DNA of 58,263 nt, from assembly GCA_021797675.1 (NCBI GenBank), contig JAJZZH010000030.1, positions 1 to 58,263 of the forward strand. Direction: 5' to 3'. Position 1 is the first letter of the stretch. Each line of letters starts with the position of its first letter. The position numbers and the translations under genes were made by a program. Below the pieces are notes generated by a model. That model saw nothing but the letters and a program-made list of their open reading frames with translations, had not been told where the DNA came from and searched no databases. Below, piece after piece: positions 44,622-54,116 of this stretch. The stretch is from Bacillota bacterium. GTDB lineage: Bacteria; Bacillota; Sulfobacillia; Sulfobacillales; Sulfobacillaceae.

Positions 44622-45407
44622 ATGCAGGTATACATCGCGGGTGACAACCTAGGTGCCGCAGAACTTTCCGCGCGGCTGATCATCGAGTCCATCGTCGAGG
44701 ACCGCGCGCGCAATTTAGGATTCGCCACGGGACAAACCATGGTGCCGATCTATGCGAAGGTGGTCAAACAGGTTGCCAACGGCAATTTGGACTTGTCCTG
44801 CGAGGCATGGCGGACGTTCAACTTGGATGAGTACGTAGGCCTCTCAGGCGTACACCCGAGCAGCTTTCGCTACTTCATGGAGCAGCATCTCTTTCGGTGG
44901 TTGAAATTGGAGCCCGAGCAGATCCATTTTTTGAACGGGTTGGCTCCTGATCTGGAAAGGGAATGTTTACGTTACGAGGACATCCTGCATACCCATCCGC
45001 TTGACCTGCAAGTCTTGGGGCTGGGCGTGAACGGACATATCGGCTTCAACGAGCCCGGGACGGCGTGGGACAGCCGAACCCATCGCGTGCACCTCTCGGC
45101 CGAAACCCAGGCGCACAACCGAGACAGCTTTCCTGGAACGATGCCGCAGGAGGCGCTCACCATGGGCATCCGGTCTATCTTGGATGCAGCCCGCATTGTG
45201 TTGGTGGCGACGGGTGCGCATAAAGCGGAGGCGGTCTACCGGGCGACCCGCGGTGCGAAGACGATCGATTGTCCGGCGTCGGCCCTGCAAGAGCATTCCA
45301 ACGTCCGCATCGTCGCCGATCGCGCGGCGGCCCAACTGCTGTTGGACGACGGGCAAAGTGGCGCCAATGTTGAGGTGATTCACGTGCAACCGTCTGTTGG
45401 GGGGTGA
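44622..45407 (+). CDS. nagB: Glucosamine-6-phosphate deaminase
   Basis: 261 residues, near the 240-265 usual length. FNLDEYVGLSGVHPSSFRYF contains the catalytic Asp, and LGLGVNGHIGFNEPGTAW the catalytic His and Glu; FATGQTMVPIY is the phosphate loop. It converts glucosamine 6-phosphate to fructose 6-phosphate and ammonia, feeding glycolysis. The ATG at 44622 after AGAGGTG is preferred to the GTG at 44610. Its end overlaps the kinase gene by 4 bases. Confidence 0.95.
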   Translation: MQVYIAGDNLGAAELSARLIIESIVEDRARNLGFATGQTMVPIYAKVVKQVANGNLDLSCEAWRTFNLDEYVGLSGVHPSSFRYFMEQHLFRWLKLEPEQIHFLNGLAPDLERECLRYEDILHTHPLDLQVLGLGVNGHIGFNEPGTAWDSRTHRVHLSAETQAHNRDSFPGTMPQEALTMGIRSILDAARIVLVATGAHKAEAVYRATRGAKTIDCPASALQEHSNVRIVADRAAAQLLLDDGQSGANVEVIHVQPSVGG

Positions 45408-46411
45408 GCGAGACGAATTCGACCATCGTGATGGGAGTCGATGCCGGCGGCAGCAAAACCAAGGCAGTTCTGGCGAGTGTCGACGGGGTATTGAGCGAAG
45501 GCTTGGCCGGACCCGGCAATCATCAAGGACCGGGGGGGTTTGAGGCGGCACTGACGGAAATTCAGCGTTCGATGGAGGCTTGCTTGACGGCCGGCAGCTT
45601 CCACCTGGAGGACGTTGCTTATACGATTCTCGGCGTGGCGGGGGCGGATTTTCCGGAAGACTATGTGCGCATCAATCACGCGCTGTCGTCGTGGTTTGGC
45701 GATCGCCCCTTCACGGTGGTCAACGACGCAGAGATTGCACTCATGGCCGGCAGCCGGACCGGGGTTGGCATCGTCACCGTGTTGGGGACGGCGACCAATG
45801 TGTTCGGCATCAATTCGGCGGGAAAGCGCCTGGGAGTTGGCGGCTTGGGATTTCCCTTCGGTGACTTGGGAGGAGCCATCGACCTGGTTCCCCGGGTCCT
45901 CCACTGCGCTTTTCGCAGCGCCGAGGGTCGGGGGCCAAAAACCCGGTTGGAGTCGGCGATCTTGGAAGCGCTGGACTTGCCCGATGTCCATGCACTCCGG
46001 CGCACAATGTATTTCTCCGAACATCCTGAAGAGTATCAGCGGCTGGCGCCCTTGGTGTTTTTGGTGGCGCAAGCGGGCGATCGGGTGGCTCAGGACGTCC
46101 TGATTGAGATGGGTACCAAGGCGGGAGAGAGCGCGGGAGCGTGCGCGCGCGGTTTGGAAATGGTCGACGGCCCCGTGGAGATGGTGCTCTCGGGATCGCT
46201 ATGGACGGGGCCGGGGCCGTATTTGGTCGACGCGTTTACCCTCAACGTGCACCGATATGCGCCGGCCGCGGTGGTGCGCCCATCTCCGCTCGAGCCGGTG
46301 GCGGGGGCGATTCGCTTGGCCTGGGAGCGCCTCGATGCCGCCGTCAACTGGGAACGCATGCTGCCCACCCTGAAACTGTTGGCCGTAGGCTCGCCTGAGG
46401 GAACCGGATAA
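45404..46411 (+). CDS. nagK: BadF/BcrA-type N-acetylglucosamine kinase
   Basis: 335 residues with the ASKHA ATPase signatures: MGVDAGGSKTKAVLA (phosphate 1), VVNDAEIALMAG, TVLGTATNVFGI, then GLGFPFGDLGGA and MVLSGSLWTG (adenosine). This subfamily phosphorylates N-acetylglucosamine or glucosamine. GTG start overlapping nagB stop. With NagR and NagB it forms an amino-sugar catabolic operon. No nagA deacetylase is adjacent, though the PIG-L-family gene that converges from downstream might supply a deacetylase function. Confidence 0.85.
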   Translation: MSETNSTIVMGVDAGGSKTKAVLASVDGVLSEGLAGPGNHQGPGGFEAALTEIQRSMEACLTAGSFHLEDVAYTILGVAGADFPEDYVRINHALSSWFGDRPFTVVNDAEIALMAGSRTGVGIVTVLGTATNVFGINSAGKRLGVGGLGFPFGDLGGAIDLVPRVLHCAFRSAEGRGPKTRLESAILEALDLPDVHALRRTMYFSEHPEEYQRLAPLVFLVAQAGDRVAQDVLIEMGTKAGESAGACARGLEMVDGPVEMVLSGSLWTGPGPYLVDAFTLNVHRYAPAAVVRPSPLEPVAGAIRLAWERLDAAVNWERMLPTLKLLAVGSPEGTG

Positions 46412-46520
46412 TCACGGTGCGCATAGCGTTCAGGTGGTGGCCGCCCTCGCCGCGGGGAACGCCACCACCGGAGTACGGCTGGTCCTGTCCCCTTGCTCGG
46501 TTAACCAAAACCAGCCAAAA

Positions 46521-47210
46521 CTAAAGCGGGAGTTTGCCCCGTTGGCGTCCCCACCCGGGGGGGCGCATGAGTGCTACCGCGCGGTCGGCCCGGCCCAGGC
46601 ACCCGCGGAGAACGCCCAGCGCCTGGTAATAGTCCTTGTACCGAAAGCTGGAAATCCCTCCCCGGAATAGCTCGTACTGCGAAGTGATATGCAACCAGTC
46701 CTCGAAGACGTCGCTGACGTCAACATAGGTGTCGGGCTCGAAGTCTTCCATGTCTTCCCAGTTCTCGGCAAAATAGATCCGGTTGACCCCGTGGGCCGGC
46801 CATGGGCGACGGATGCCGTCGAGTTCGGCCAAGAAGATGGCCCGCATCGTGTTGGTGTGCGTATTGGCGTGGTCGTCGTGCATTGAGCGGCGGGGATGGG
46901 TGATGAGGATGTCCGGCTTTTCCTGGCGAATGACGTCGGCGATGGCCAGCGCGACTTCCTCGGCGGCCAGTAGTTCGGCGTCTTTATAGGGCAAGAACCG
47001 CGCCTTGGCACCGAGTCCGGCTGCCACGATCTTGGCCTCGGTGAGTTTTTGCTGAGCATAGGGTTCCGGATCGAGCCGGGGATGACCTTTTTCGCCGGGG
47101 GTGCAATGCAGGAAGGTGGCGCTGTGGCCAGCTCGAGTATAGGCCAGGATGACGGCGCCGCAAGTGAATTCCATGTCGGCGGCGTGTGCCCCGACTGCTA
47201 AAATGTGCAT
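46521..47210 (-). CDS. PIG-L/LmbE-family deacetylase with altered AHPDD motif
   Basis: 229 residues. Family order is clear: ILAVGAHAADMEFTCGAVI, LHCTPGEKGHPR, ILITHPRRSMHDDHANTH. These zinc enzymes remove N-acetyl groups from sugars or related compounds. The usual AHPDD is AHAAD here, so the Asp that acts as general base in MshB-type enzymes is Ala, while the zinc-binding His, second Asp and HxxDH-type His remain. The gap to the GNAT gene is 3 bases, so both form one operon. The amino-sugar neighbourhood suggests a sugar substrate. Confidence 0.85.
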   Translation of the reverse strand: MHILAVGAHAADMEFTCGAVILAYTRAGHSATFLHCTPGEKGHPRLDPEPYAQQKLTEAKIVAAGLGAKARFLPYKDAELLAAEEVALAIADVIRQEKPDILITHPRRSMHDDHANTHTNTMRAIFLAELDGIRRPWPAHGVNRIYFAENWEDMEDFEPDTYVDVSDVFEDWLHITSQYELFRGGISSFRYKDYYQALGVLRGCLGRADRAVALMRPPGWGRQRGKLPL

Positions 47211-47213
47211 GGC

Positions 47214-48164
47214 TCACCTCAAGACTTTCGTGACGATGGTAAACCGCCGAAAAACGGTGAAACCCGCCGCGCGGTAGAGATGACCCGCGGCGGATTTCTC
47301 ACCCGTCCACAAGAACCACGACGCATGGCAATGTTGCCGCTGCTGTTCTTGCAGCGTCAGATGCAAAAGAGCCTTGCCCAATCCCCGGCCGCGCTGGCTT
47401 TCGGCTACGCCGAAGGGACCGAAGCGGTCAAAGCTCCGGTCGTATGCGCCGAAGACGGTGAAGCCCAAGATGGTGGTGGCTTCCCGGCAGATGCGGATTT
47501 GACTGGGCGGCACGTTACGGATCAGCGCTTCCCGGATTGCCCGCGTCCAGTCGCCGTAGAATTCCCGTTCGCAAAATTGCAGTAAAGGCACGTAATATGG
47601 CGGCGTGATGGCTTCGAACGTCACCCCTTCGCGTTCCCGCCGGGTGATCAACTGGCGCACGTCATCCGGCATGACGTAATCGACCAAACTGCGATCCATT
47701 GCCACGCAGGGGTACAGTGTGCGGTAGCCTTGGGCGGCGAAGAATGCCGTGGCACCGGGATACCCCGCTTCATCAATTCCCGGCACCACATACGACGGGG
47801 CGTATGACGAGAATTCTACGTGATGATGCCCATTTTCCTTCAACCAGTCTTCGGCCCGTCCCAAGAGTTGGCTGGCGACTCCCCGACGACGATAGGCAGG
47901 GTCCACGGCCAGTGCGGTAATCCAACCCGAATCCGGTTCCAGGTCGGAGCCGAGGGGAACCTTACGCAACATGGCCTGAATAAAACCGACCACATACTCG
48001 TGGTCGGTAGCGACCAGCGTGCCGTTGGCATCAAAGTTCGGGTCGAGGAGAAATTTGTGATAAAATGTGGGCTCGTCCAATAAGTCATGGATCAAGACGC
48101 GATTCCACAAGGAAACCATATTCGCTTCGTCACCGCCGCGGTATGGGCGGATGGTAATCTTCAT
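47214..48164 (-). CDS. Tandem-GNAT N-acetyltransferase
   Basis: 316 residues with two GNAT domains. The first has ITALAVDPAYRRRGVASQLL (motif A), the second FGPFGVAESQRGRGLGKALL. Only catalytic pockets would tell which is active. GNATs move acetyl from acetyl-CoA to amines. As upstream partner of a PIG-L-family gene it could reverse or prepare the deacetylation step on an amino sugar. No canonical ribosome site was noted before the ATG. Confidence 0.82.
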   Translation of the reverse strand: MKITIRPYRGGDEANMVSLWNRVLIHDLLDEPTFYHKFLLDPNFDANGTLVATDHEYVVGFIQAMLRKVPLGSDLEPDSGWITALAVDPAYRRRGVASQLLGRAEDWLKENGHHHVEFSSYAPSYVVPGIDEAGYPGATAFFAAQGYRTLYPCVAMDRSLVDYVMPDDVRQLITRREREGVTFEAITPPYYVPLLQFCEREFYGDWTRAIREALIRNVPPSQIRICREATTILGFTVFGAYDRSFDRFGPFGVAESQRGRGLGKALLHLTLQEQQRQHCHASWFLWTGEKSAAGHLYRAAGFTVFRRFTIVTKVLR

Positions 48165-48410
48165 CCCATTGCGCGGGAAACCACGGCCTGGTTAGCCGGG
48201 GAAGGACAATGCCTCTCCCGCTCCTCCTTTGGTTGATACGATCAGTTGGTTTACGGCGCATCTGATAAATGAATCAAATAATCCCAGGCATGCTGGGCTG
48301 GATTGCCCCGTTCCCCGCATTACGCGGCTGGCAACCGCGGACCCCTTCCGATCGCCGGAAACTCGGTACCGCAGCTTGTCGTCGGGCGGGGAACACAGTA
48401 CCATAGTACC

Positions 48411-49517
48411 ATGAAGAAGCATATTCCGTTTGCGGCACGCCATATTCCACTTGGGATCGTCGTGAGTTTCCTCGGAGCGGCGGCGGTCGGCTGCGGCACG
48501 CAGGCGGGGATTCATTCGGCGCCGGAGGCACACGGCAAGAAGCTCCGGGCTGAGCTGATGAAGGCCATGTCGTCTTGGCAAGCCACGTCCGCCCAAGTGG
48601 TCGACGTGGTGCGGCAAGCGGGCCATCCTGTCCGTCACCTCACGCTCAACCTGATCACGGCCTCCCATCCCCAGCGTTATATGCTGACCGTCGGCCAAAA
48701 CGGCCATCAGACGCTGACCATCGTTGACGACGGGCACAGCACGGTATCGTATACGGCGGGCAATCGCCATTACCAGGTGCTGAGTGCCCTCCCGCCTTCG
48801 TCCAAAGGGTTGCGGCTGATGGGGGTCGAGCTGCCCACGGTCTTGGCTGCCAGCACCCTGCATTCGGTGAGGGTCATCAACGACAACCAAGCGGTCATGT
48901 CCATGACGACCCCGCTGCCCAACGGTACGGTTGCCCATGTCGAATTTCGGTACAATCCTGCCCAGAACCTGCCCCTGGCATTTTTGGCTCACTGGCAAGG
49001 CGGGAGCATCCAAGAGACGGTTAAACGCTTTGTGGTCAATCCGACTTTGAGTTCCCGGATCTTCCGCTTCCGCCCGCCGTCCAGGGTGACCCCGGAAGTG
49101 GTCCTGTCTCAAACGCAAACGGATTTGAAACTTGCTCAGCACAGTGTGCAATTTCCGATTGTCCTTCCCCCGGCGGCCGCCAATGTGACGCTGGACAACG
49201 TTTCCGTGGGGAAGGCCCAACGCGCTGCCGGAAATTCCGGCACGGTGGTGGTCCTCACCTATACTGCCCCCGACGGATCCTACCTCCTGGTGACCGAACG
49301 CAGCGTGCAAAAAAAGGCTCAGGCCCCTCCGGGGGTGAGCGTAGCCACCGAAACGTTCGGGGACCTGACCGTCGCTATCGGCGTCATGCCGCCATTTTCC
49401 GAAGATTTTGCCAGTTTTAAGGTGAACGCTACTGAGATTTGGGTGCAAGGGAAGGCCAGCACGGTGCAAAACTTACTCAACGCCTGGGGCAGCAATGTGT
49501 CCCCTTCGGGTACCTAA
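48411..49517 (+). CDS. Lipoprotein, LolA/MucB-like fold
   Basis: 368 residues from the ATG at 48411. The N-terminus carries a lipobox (FLGAAAVGC) about 28 residues in, so it is probably a lipid-anchored exported protein. The first 200 residues (HPQRYMLTVGQNGHQTLTIV, VEFRYNPAQNLPLAFLAHWQ, FRFRPPSRV) match outer-membrane lipoprotein carrier-like domains used by sporulation and sigma-factor regulatory proteins in Gram-positives. No ribosome site is visible; the start codon follows a repeated AGTACC motif. Function unknown. Confidence 0.65.
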   Translation: MKKHIPFAARHIPLGIVVSFLGAAAVGCGTQAGIHSAPEAHGKKLRAELMKAMSSWQATSAQVVDVVRQAGHPVRHLTLNLITASHPQRYMLTVGQNGHQTLTIVDDGHSTVSYTAGNRHYQVLSALPPSSKGLRLMGVELPTVLAASTLHSVRVINDNQAVMSMTTPLPNGTVAHVEFRYNPAQNLPLAFLAHWQGGSIQETVKRFVVNPTLSSRIFRFRPPSRVTPEVVLSQTQTDLKLAQHSVQFPIVLPPAAANVTLDNVSVGKAQRAAGNSGTVVVLTYTAPDGSYLLVTERSVQKKAQAPPGVSVATETFGDLTVAIGVMPPFSEDFASFKVNATEIWVQGKASTVQNLLNAWGSNVSPSGT

Positions 49518-49596
49518 CCCCGGTTTTGCAAGCAAGGTACCCTCCGCGCATCGCATACCCGCGAGAATTTCCCTGTTCGGGCATGGATTGATGATG

Positions 49597-50979
49597 CTAA
49601 CGCAACACGGTTTTGAGAGGAAGGGCCGCTAAATATCCCGAGTTGGCCGCATTGCCCGTGGCGAACACGGTGTGGTTGATGACGACCGGCCCATAGGCGT
49701 TGACCCACGGCGCAATTTTTGTCCGCTTGACGACCGCCCCCGTTTTGGCCGAGATGCTGTAGAGCATGCCGTGGGAGTTGATGGCCAATACGTGTCCGTC
49801 AAGCCAAACCGGAGGCCGAGTGACCGGTTCATGCAAATTATCTTGCCACAGCAGTCGGCCGGTTTTGGCCGAGAGCGCGACAAAGTTTCCGTTCAGCGCG
49901 TTGCCAACATAAAGGCGATTCCCGTGCAACATGGGCGTTCCGGTTTCTTTGAAGGGCGGGTTGGCCCCTTTGGCCAGGGTGTGGCTCCACACAATCTTTC
50001 CGGTCTTTGCTGAAAGGCCGAAAATCTTGGCAAAGTGCCGCGGATTGAAACGCGAAATGCCGGGACGGCCGGTGAGTGCCGCGGTGAACAGCATGCCATG
50101 GTCGAAGACCAATGGGGTATCGTCCACCCCTCCCGTGGCCTTGGGAATCAGGGTTTTCCATATGATGCGCCGGGAAATCCGGTTAATGGCCACCACTTTA
50201 AGCGGCCCCGCGCCGCCCAGGAAAATTCGGTGGCCGATCAGGCGCGGGCTTGAGCGACTGACATAGATGCCGATGGCGATCCGCCACAGCAGGTGGCCGG
50301 TTTTCGCGTCGAGCACGTCAAGATGTCGGCCGCCGGTAGCTAGAAAAACGTGCCCATTGGCTACCGTGACCGGAGCTTGGTCAGCAAACGCGGTGGAATA
50401 ATGCCATAGTAACTGGCCGTTGGTGGCGTTGTAGGCGAAAAGGCCAGAGGGGCCGGTTCCGCGTTTGGTCCCCGGTGTCGTCGCTGGAGAAGCGTTAAAC
50501 GATGCGAACTTGGCGTTGCCTTCACAAATAAATACCCGATTGTGGGCCACAATCGGTTCGGAGAAGGTGGAATTGGAGATGGTGTCCGTCCAAAGTACGT
50601 GCCCATTTTCGGGATCGATGGCCCACAAAGAACCGGGGTGGCCGGCAGAACCCAGGCCTCCGGCGACGTACATTACGTTGTTGACCACCGGCGCGTCACT
50701 GTTGGCCAGACTTGGCAATTGAACCAAATAATTGGGCCCTTGATATCCGGTGGGAACGATAAAGCTGTCGTTGTTCACCATACTGCGATGATCTTGCGGC
50801 CACGCTGTGGGCGTGCGGCCGATCGGGCCGGTAGCCGTTTCGTAAACTCCGACCGCCGGGCCCTGGCTGCGTATCAGTAAATAACCGAGTCCCGACAAAG
50901 CTACCAGCGCCGCCACGATGCTGGCCCAGGTGCGGCGGTGCGAGGTCTTGCTCGGCAATTGACGACCTGGAATCGCCAT
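49597..50979 (-). CDS. Membrane-anchored PQQ-like beta-propeller protein
   Basis: 460 residues from the ATG at 50979, after GAGGGGG. One N-terminal membrane helix (ASIVAALVALSGLGYLLI) then blades such as LWAIDPENGHVLWTDTISNS, FAYNATNGQLLWHYST and FGLSAKTGKIVWSHTLAKG that follow the PQQ/BamB tryptophan-docking pattern. It is clearly paralogous to the gene at 55226 (shared GPNYLV, YVSRSSPR, GGAGPL and VDDTPL). No dehydrogenase active-site motif was seen. Extracytoplasmic scaffold or sensor role possible. It faces away from the sulfation genes. Confidence 0.8.
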   Translation of the reverse strand: MAIPGRQLPSKTSHRRTWASIVAALVALSGLGYLLIRSQGPAVGVYETATGPIGRTPTAWPQDHRSMVNNDSFIVPTGYQGPNYLVQLPSLANSDAPVVNNVMYVAGGLGSAGHPGSLWAIDPENGHVLWTDTISNSTFSEPIVAHNRVFICEGNAKFASFNASPATTPGTKRGTGPSGLFAYNATNGQLLWHYSTAFADQAPVTVANGHVFLATGGRHLDVLDAKTGHLLWRIAIGIYVSRSSPRLIGHRIFLGGAGPLKVVAINRISRRIIWKTLIPKATGGVDDTPLVFDHGMLFTAALTGRPGISRFNPRHFAKIFGLSAKTGKIVWSHTLAKGANPPFKETGTPMLHGNRLYVGNALNGNFVALSAKTGRLLWQDNLHEPVTRPPVWLDGHVLAINSHGMLYSISAKTGAVVKRTKIAPWVNAYGPVVINHTVFATGNAANSGYLAALPLKTVLR

Positions 50980-51941
50980 AGTTTTCCCCCTCAGCCCTTC
51001 AATTTCGGTAGCGTATCTGCCAAACCATCTTGATCCGGGCAACCGGTAATGTGTTGAAGCTATGCTTAATATATTTTACCGAGGTGGTTTCGAAGCCGCG
51101 TGATCCAGACAACCTAGGCTAATATATCCGATAACGAGGTCATCCCGCTACTCGGTGTGCCGGTGGCCCAATACAATATCATTCCCGTTTTGGCGTAATT
51201 GCTGAAGCATGCTTGCAATTTGGCGGCGTTAGCCCTATTTTCTCCGCAATTCACAAGATAGGCCGACGGCCGAGCTTGGCCGGTGAGGGATAGGGCGTAG
51301 AATACGGCGCATTCCCCAAGCACGCGCACGCGTGCTAAAAAGAACGTGGGGTGGGACCCAGAGCCGATCCACAGGCCAAGGCGTGACCGGCATGCGCGGT
51401 GCCGCTGGCCGTTGATGCCCGCACCCGTGCTAAGACTCGGGGTGACGGCGGGATGGTCGCGGGGATGCGCTGAAGATTGCCTGAACTTGGGCCTTGGCGC
51501 GACGATTCATCGGGGCCCCGGGAGACTCGGGGCGGGGCTGATAAATGTTGGCTGCCCCATTTCGGCGTGGTTAGGTGTACAATGTCCGAGTTGGATAATT
51601 GGATAAAAATCAGGGCGGCAGGAGCGACGGTGAAGGAACGAGCAAGGCTGTCGAACGATCCGCGCTGACCGCGAGCGGGACCGCCCCAGGGTCCGCACGG
51701 AGGCATCAGGTGCTGGAGCACATTGTGCCGAGCAATGCAGGGAGATACAGCGGCTGCGCACGGTACCAATAAGTGCGATCAATCGGTACCAATAAGTGCG
51801 ATCAATGATATATTGCGATTGGATCAGGACGGTGCGTTGCGCCGCGACGCGGCGCACGACGAATTCCCCTGGGTGATGAGTGGCAGGGAATTTTCGGGAG
51901 TTCAGCCTCTTGGCAGGAAGATTTTGGAGGGACGCTAATCG
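50980..51941. other. Long gene-free regulatory region between propeller gene and cysC
   Basis: About 960 bases without a supported gene. Contents: leftward promoter region for the propeller gene, a small AGCACGCG/CGCGTGCT palindrome at 51319-51336, and near the right end the 23-bp tandem repeat with a -10 box TATATT at 51809-51814 before cysC. The GC-rich middle (51480-51720) might encode a structured RNA or leader, but it matches no riboswitch or RNA I recognise. Confidence 0.45.
51761..51806 (+). promoter_or_regulatory. Perfect 23-bp tandem repeat in the cysC-sat promoter region
   Basis: Two identical units (CGGTACCAATAAGTGCGATCAAT) occur head to tail at 51761-51783 and 51784-51806. A plausible promoter (TACCAA at 51787, 16-nt spacer, TATATT at 51809) overlaps the second copy, so the repeat is well placed to be an operator for a repressor or activator of the sulfation operon. 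Confidence 0.65.
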
Positions 51942-52697
51942 ATGGCAAGAAAGTATCCAGTGTTGTGGTTCATGGGTTTGTCGGCGGCGGGCAAATCGAC
52001 GCTAAGTTCCCGGCTGGAAGAGCGTCTGGATGGCTTGGGCTGGCCGGTCACTCGGCTGGATGCCGATGATTTGCGGCAAGGGCTCAACCACGGCCTGGGC
52101 TACAGCGAAAGTGACCGGGAAGAAAACATTCGCCGGGCGGCGCACGTCGCCGGATTGCTTTCCGCCCATACCACCGTGTTGGCCGCGTTTATCACTCCCT
52201 ATGCGGATATGCGCGCCATTGTGCGGCGCATTTTGCCTGAGGCGATGGTCATCTACGTCAAATGTCCGGTCGAGGAGTGCGTGCGGCGAGACCCCAAAGG
52301 TCTTTATCGGCGCGCACTATCGGGGGCCATTGAAACCTTCACGGGGATCTCGGACACGTTCGAAGAGCCTGAAGACGCCGACGTGGTCGTGGACACGAGC
52401 CAGATGAGCGTGGACCAGGCTTTGGAACCGGTCATCGATTATTGCCAGCAAAAGGGATTTTGGGAGCGGCCGCTCCGACCTGAACTGCACCTTCGGCTCG
52501 ATGCCGACGTCTTCCGGCGGCTGACCGAGACGGCGGCGCAAGCGGGGCTGAAGGGGCCGGCGGAGTTCCTTACCATGGTCGCGGACGAAGTCGCCCATGC
52601 GAGCGCGGCACACCCCGTCAAGGCCGAAGCGACCCAAGACGAGGAGGCGGGCGAACCTATCCTATCCCGGCTCCGCCAGTTGGGGTACATCGACTAG
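51942..52697 (+). CDS. cysC: Adenylylsulfate (APS) kinase with C-terminal extension
   Basis: 251 residues. Walker A is MGLSAAGKSTLSSRL (Ala replaces the more common Gly), and LDADDLRQGLNHGLGYSESD with REENIRRAAHVAGLLS matches APS kinase; IYVKCPVEECVRRDPKGLYR is the lid region. It makes PAPS from APS and ATP in the cytosol. The last 75 residues are an extra domain (LHLRLDADVFRRLTETAAQA) that looks ribbon-helix-helix-like. TTGGAGGG precedes the ATG. Next come ATP sulfurylase and, four genes on, a PAPS-dependent sulfotransferase. Confidence 0.9.
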   Translation: MARKYPVLWFMGLSAAGKSTLSSRLEERLDGLGWPVTRLDADDLRQGLNHGLGYSESDREENIRRAAHVAGLLSAHTTVLAAFITPYADMRAIVRRILPEAMVIYVKCPVEECVRRDPKGLYRRALSGAIETFTGISDTFEEPEDADVVVDTSQMSVDQALEPVIDYCQQKGFWERPLRPELHLRLDADVFRRLTETAAQAGLKGPAEFLTMVADEVAHASAAHPVKAEATQDEEAGEPILSRLRQLGYID

Positions 52698-52722
52698 ACC
52701 GAAAAAAAGAGGAGAAGACGCG

Positions 52723-53874
52723 ATGACCAATCCCCCCCATGGAGGAATCTTGGTGCACCGTATGGGGAAGCCGTCGGACATCGAGAACGCATGGCCCGTG
52801 GTACGCTTGTCGTCGATGGCCGCTTCCGATCTGGAGAATATATCCCTGGGCGTTTTGAGCCCGTTGACGGGATTCATGGGCAAAGCGGAGGCGCTCTCGG
52901 TGTTGGGGCGCGGTCGCCTATTGTCCGGATTGCCGTGGACGGTGCCGATTTTGTTGGACGTAGAGCCTGAGGCGCGCGGCAGTTATGCCGCAGGGCAGCG
53001 GGTGGCCTTGGCGTGGCGTGGCCAAACCGTCGGCTGGATGCTGGTCGAAGAAGTGTTCCACCTCGACTGGGCTCGGGTGAGCCGTGCGCTGTACGGAACC
53101 GATTCCCCCGGCCACCCGGGGGTGTCCATGATGCGCCGGCAGAGCGGCGAATATTTGGCAGGCCCGGTTTACGCGTTGAGCACCCGACCGATGCCGCTCA
53201 GGATTACTCCCGAAGGAGCCCGCGAGGAATTTACCCGGCGCGGTTGGAAGACCGTGGCGGCCTTTCAGACGCGCAATGTCCCCCACATAGGGCACGAATT
53301 TGCGCAGCGGACGGCGCTTAATTTGGTTGACGGCTTGTTCATCAATCCGGTTCTGGGCAAGAAAAAGCCGGGTGACTTTCGCGACGAAGTGATTGTGGAC
53401 AGTTACCGAACGCTGATGCGGCACTATTATTCCCCCGAGATGGTCGCGCTGGGCACGATTTGGTACGAGATGCGCTATGGCGGACCGAAAGAAGCGATCC
53501 ATCACGCCATTATGCGCAAGAATATGGGTTGCACCCACTTTATCGTCGGCCGGGATCATGCGGGTGTTGGGGACTACTACGATCCTTACGCGGCCCACCG
53601 GATTTTTGACCACTATCCCGATTTAGGCATCGAACCTATCCGCCTCGGTGCCTTCGTATATTGCCGGCGCTGCGGGTCGGTGGTCGGTGACCGGACCTGC
53701 CCCCATGAGTCGGAAAAGATCCGGTTCAGTGGGACGCTGATGCGCCACTCCCTGCAAAATGAGCCCGAACGGCTTGCCCATCTCTTGCGGCCGGAAGTTC
53801 TGCGTCAATTGCACGACCACGACCATCTCTATCACGAAGACGAGGCGGACCTGGAAGCCCCCGGCGAAGGCTGA
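52723..53874 (+). CDS. sat: ATP sulfurylase
   Basis: 383 residues, single-domain bacterial/archaeal type. AFQTRNVPHIGHEFAQR holds the QxRN and HxxH motifs, FIVGRDHAGVGDYYDPYAAH the GRDHAG motif, and YCRRCGSVVGDRTCPH looks like a zinc site in the C-terminal part. It makes APS from sulfate and ATP, the step before CysC. AGAGGAG lies just ahead of the ATG; 25 bases separate it from cysC, so they form one operon. The pathway direction in a sulfur-oxidising host could also be the reverse, APS to sulfate and ATP. Confidence 0.95.
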   Translation: MTNPPHGGILVHRMGKPSDIENAWPVVRLSSMAASDLENISLGVLSPLTGFMGKAEALSVLGRGRLLSGLPWTVPILLDVEPEARGSYAAGQRVALAWRGQTVGWMLVEEVFHLDWARVSRALYGTDSPGHPGVSMMRRQSGEYLAGPVYALSTRPMPLRITPEGAREEFTRRGWKTVAAFQTRNVPHIGHEFAQRTALNLVDGLFINPVLGKKKPGDFRDEVIVDSYRTLMRHYYSPEMVALGTIWYEMRYGGPKEAIHHAIMRKNMGCTHFIVGRDHAGVGDYYDPYAAHRIFDHYPDLGIEPIRLGAFVYCRRCGSVVGDRTCPHESEKIRFSGTLMRHSLQNEPERLAHLLRPEVLRQLHDHDHLYHEDEADLEAPGEG

Positions 53875-54116
53875 AATTAGGCACCCGCCGGGGCGCGGTC
53901 ACGAGCCCGAGTTGGCGAGATGGGGCGCACCGGTTGGCGGGTTCCGCCAGGCCCGTCCTCCAAGGGAACCGTGGGCCGCGGCTTTCACCTAGACTCGGCG
54001 ACGAGGGCCGCCCGCGTCTGGGCTAGGGCCCTTGAGCGGGCGAGCTATCAACCCCAAGACGCGGGGTGAACGATGCCATCCGCCATGCGCCAAGCGCGGA
54101 GAAAGGAGAGGAGATC

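Noticed and set aside
51319-51336. AGCACGCG/CGCGTGCT palindrome followed by five A
   Set aside because: Two-base loop and no T-run on the plus strand; could only weakly terminate a leftward transcript, and no gene ends there.
51480-51720. Possible riboswitch or small RNA upstream of cysC
   Set aside because: GC-rich and foldable, but no match to SAM (S-box), T-box, RNase P, SRP or tmRNA signatures that I can recognise.
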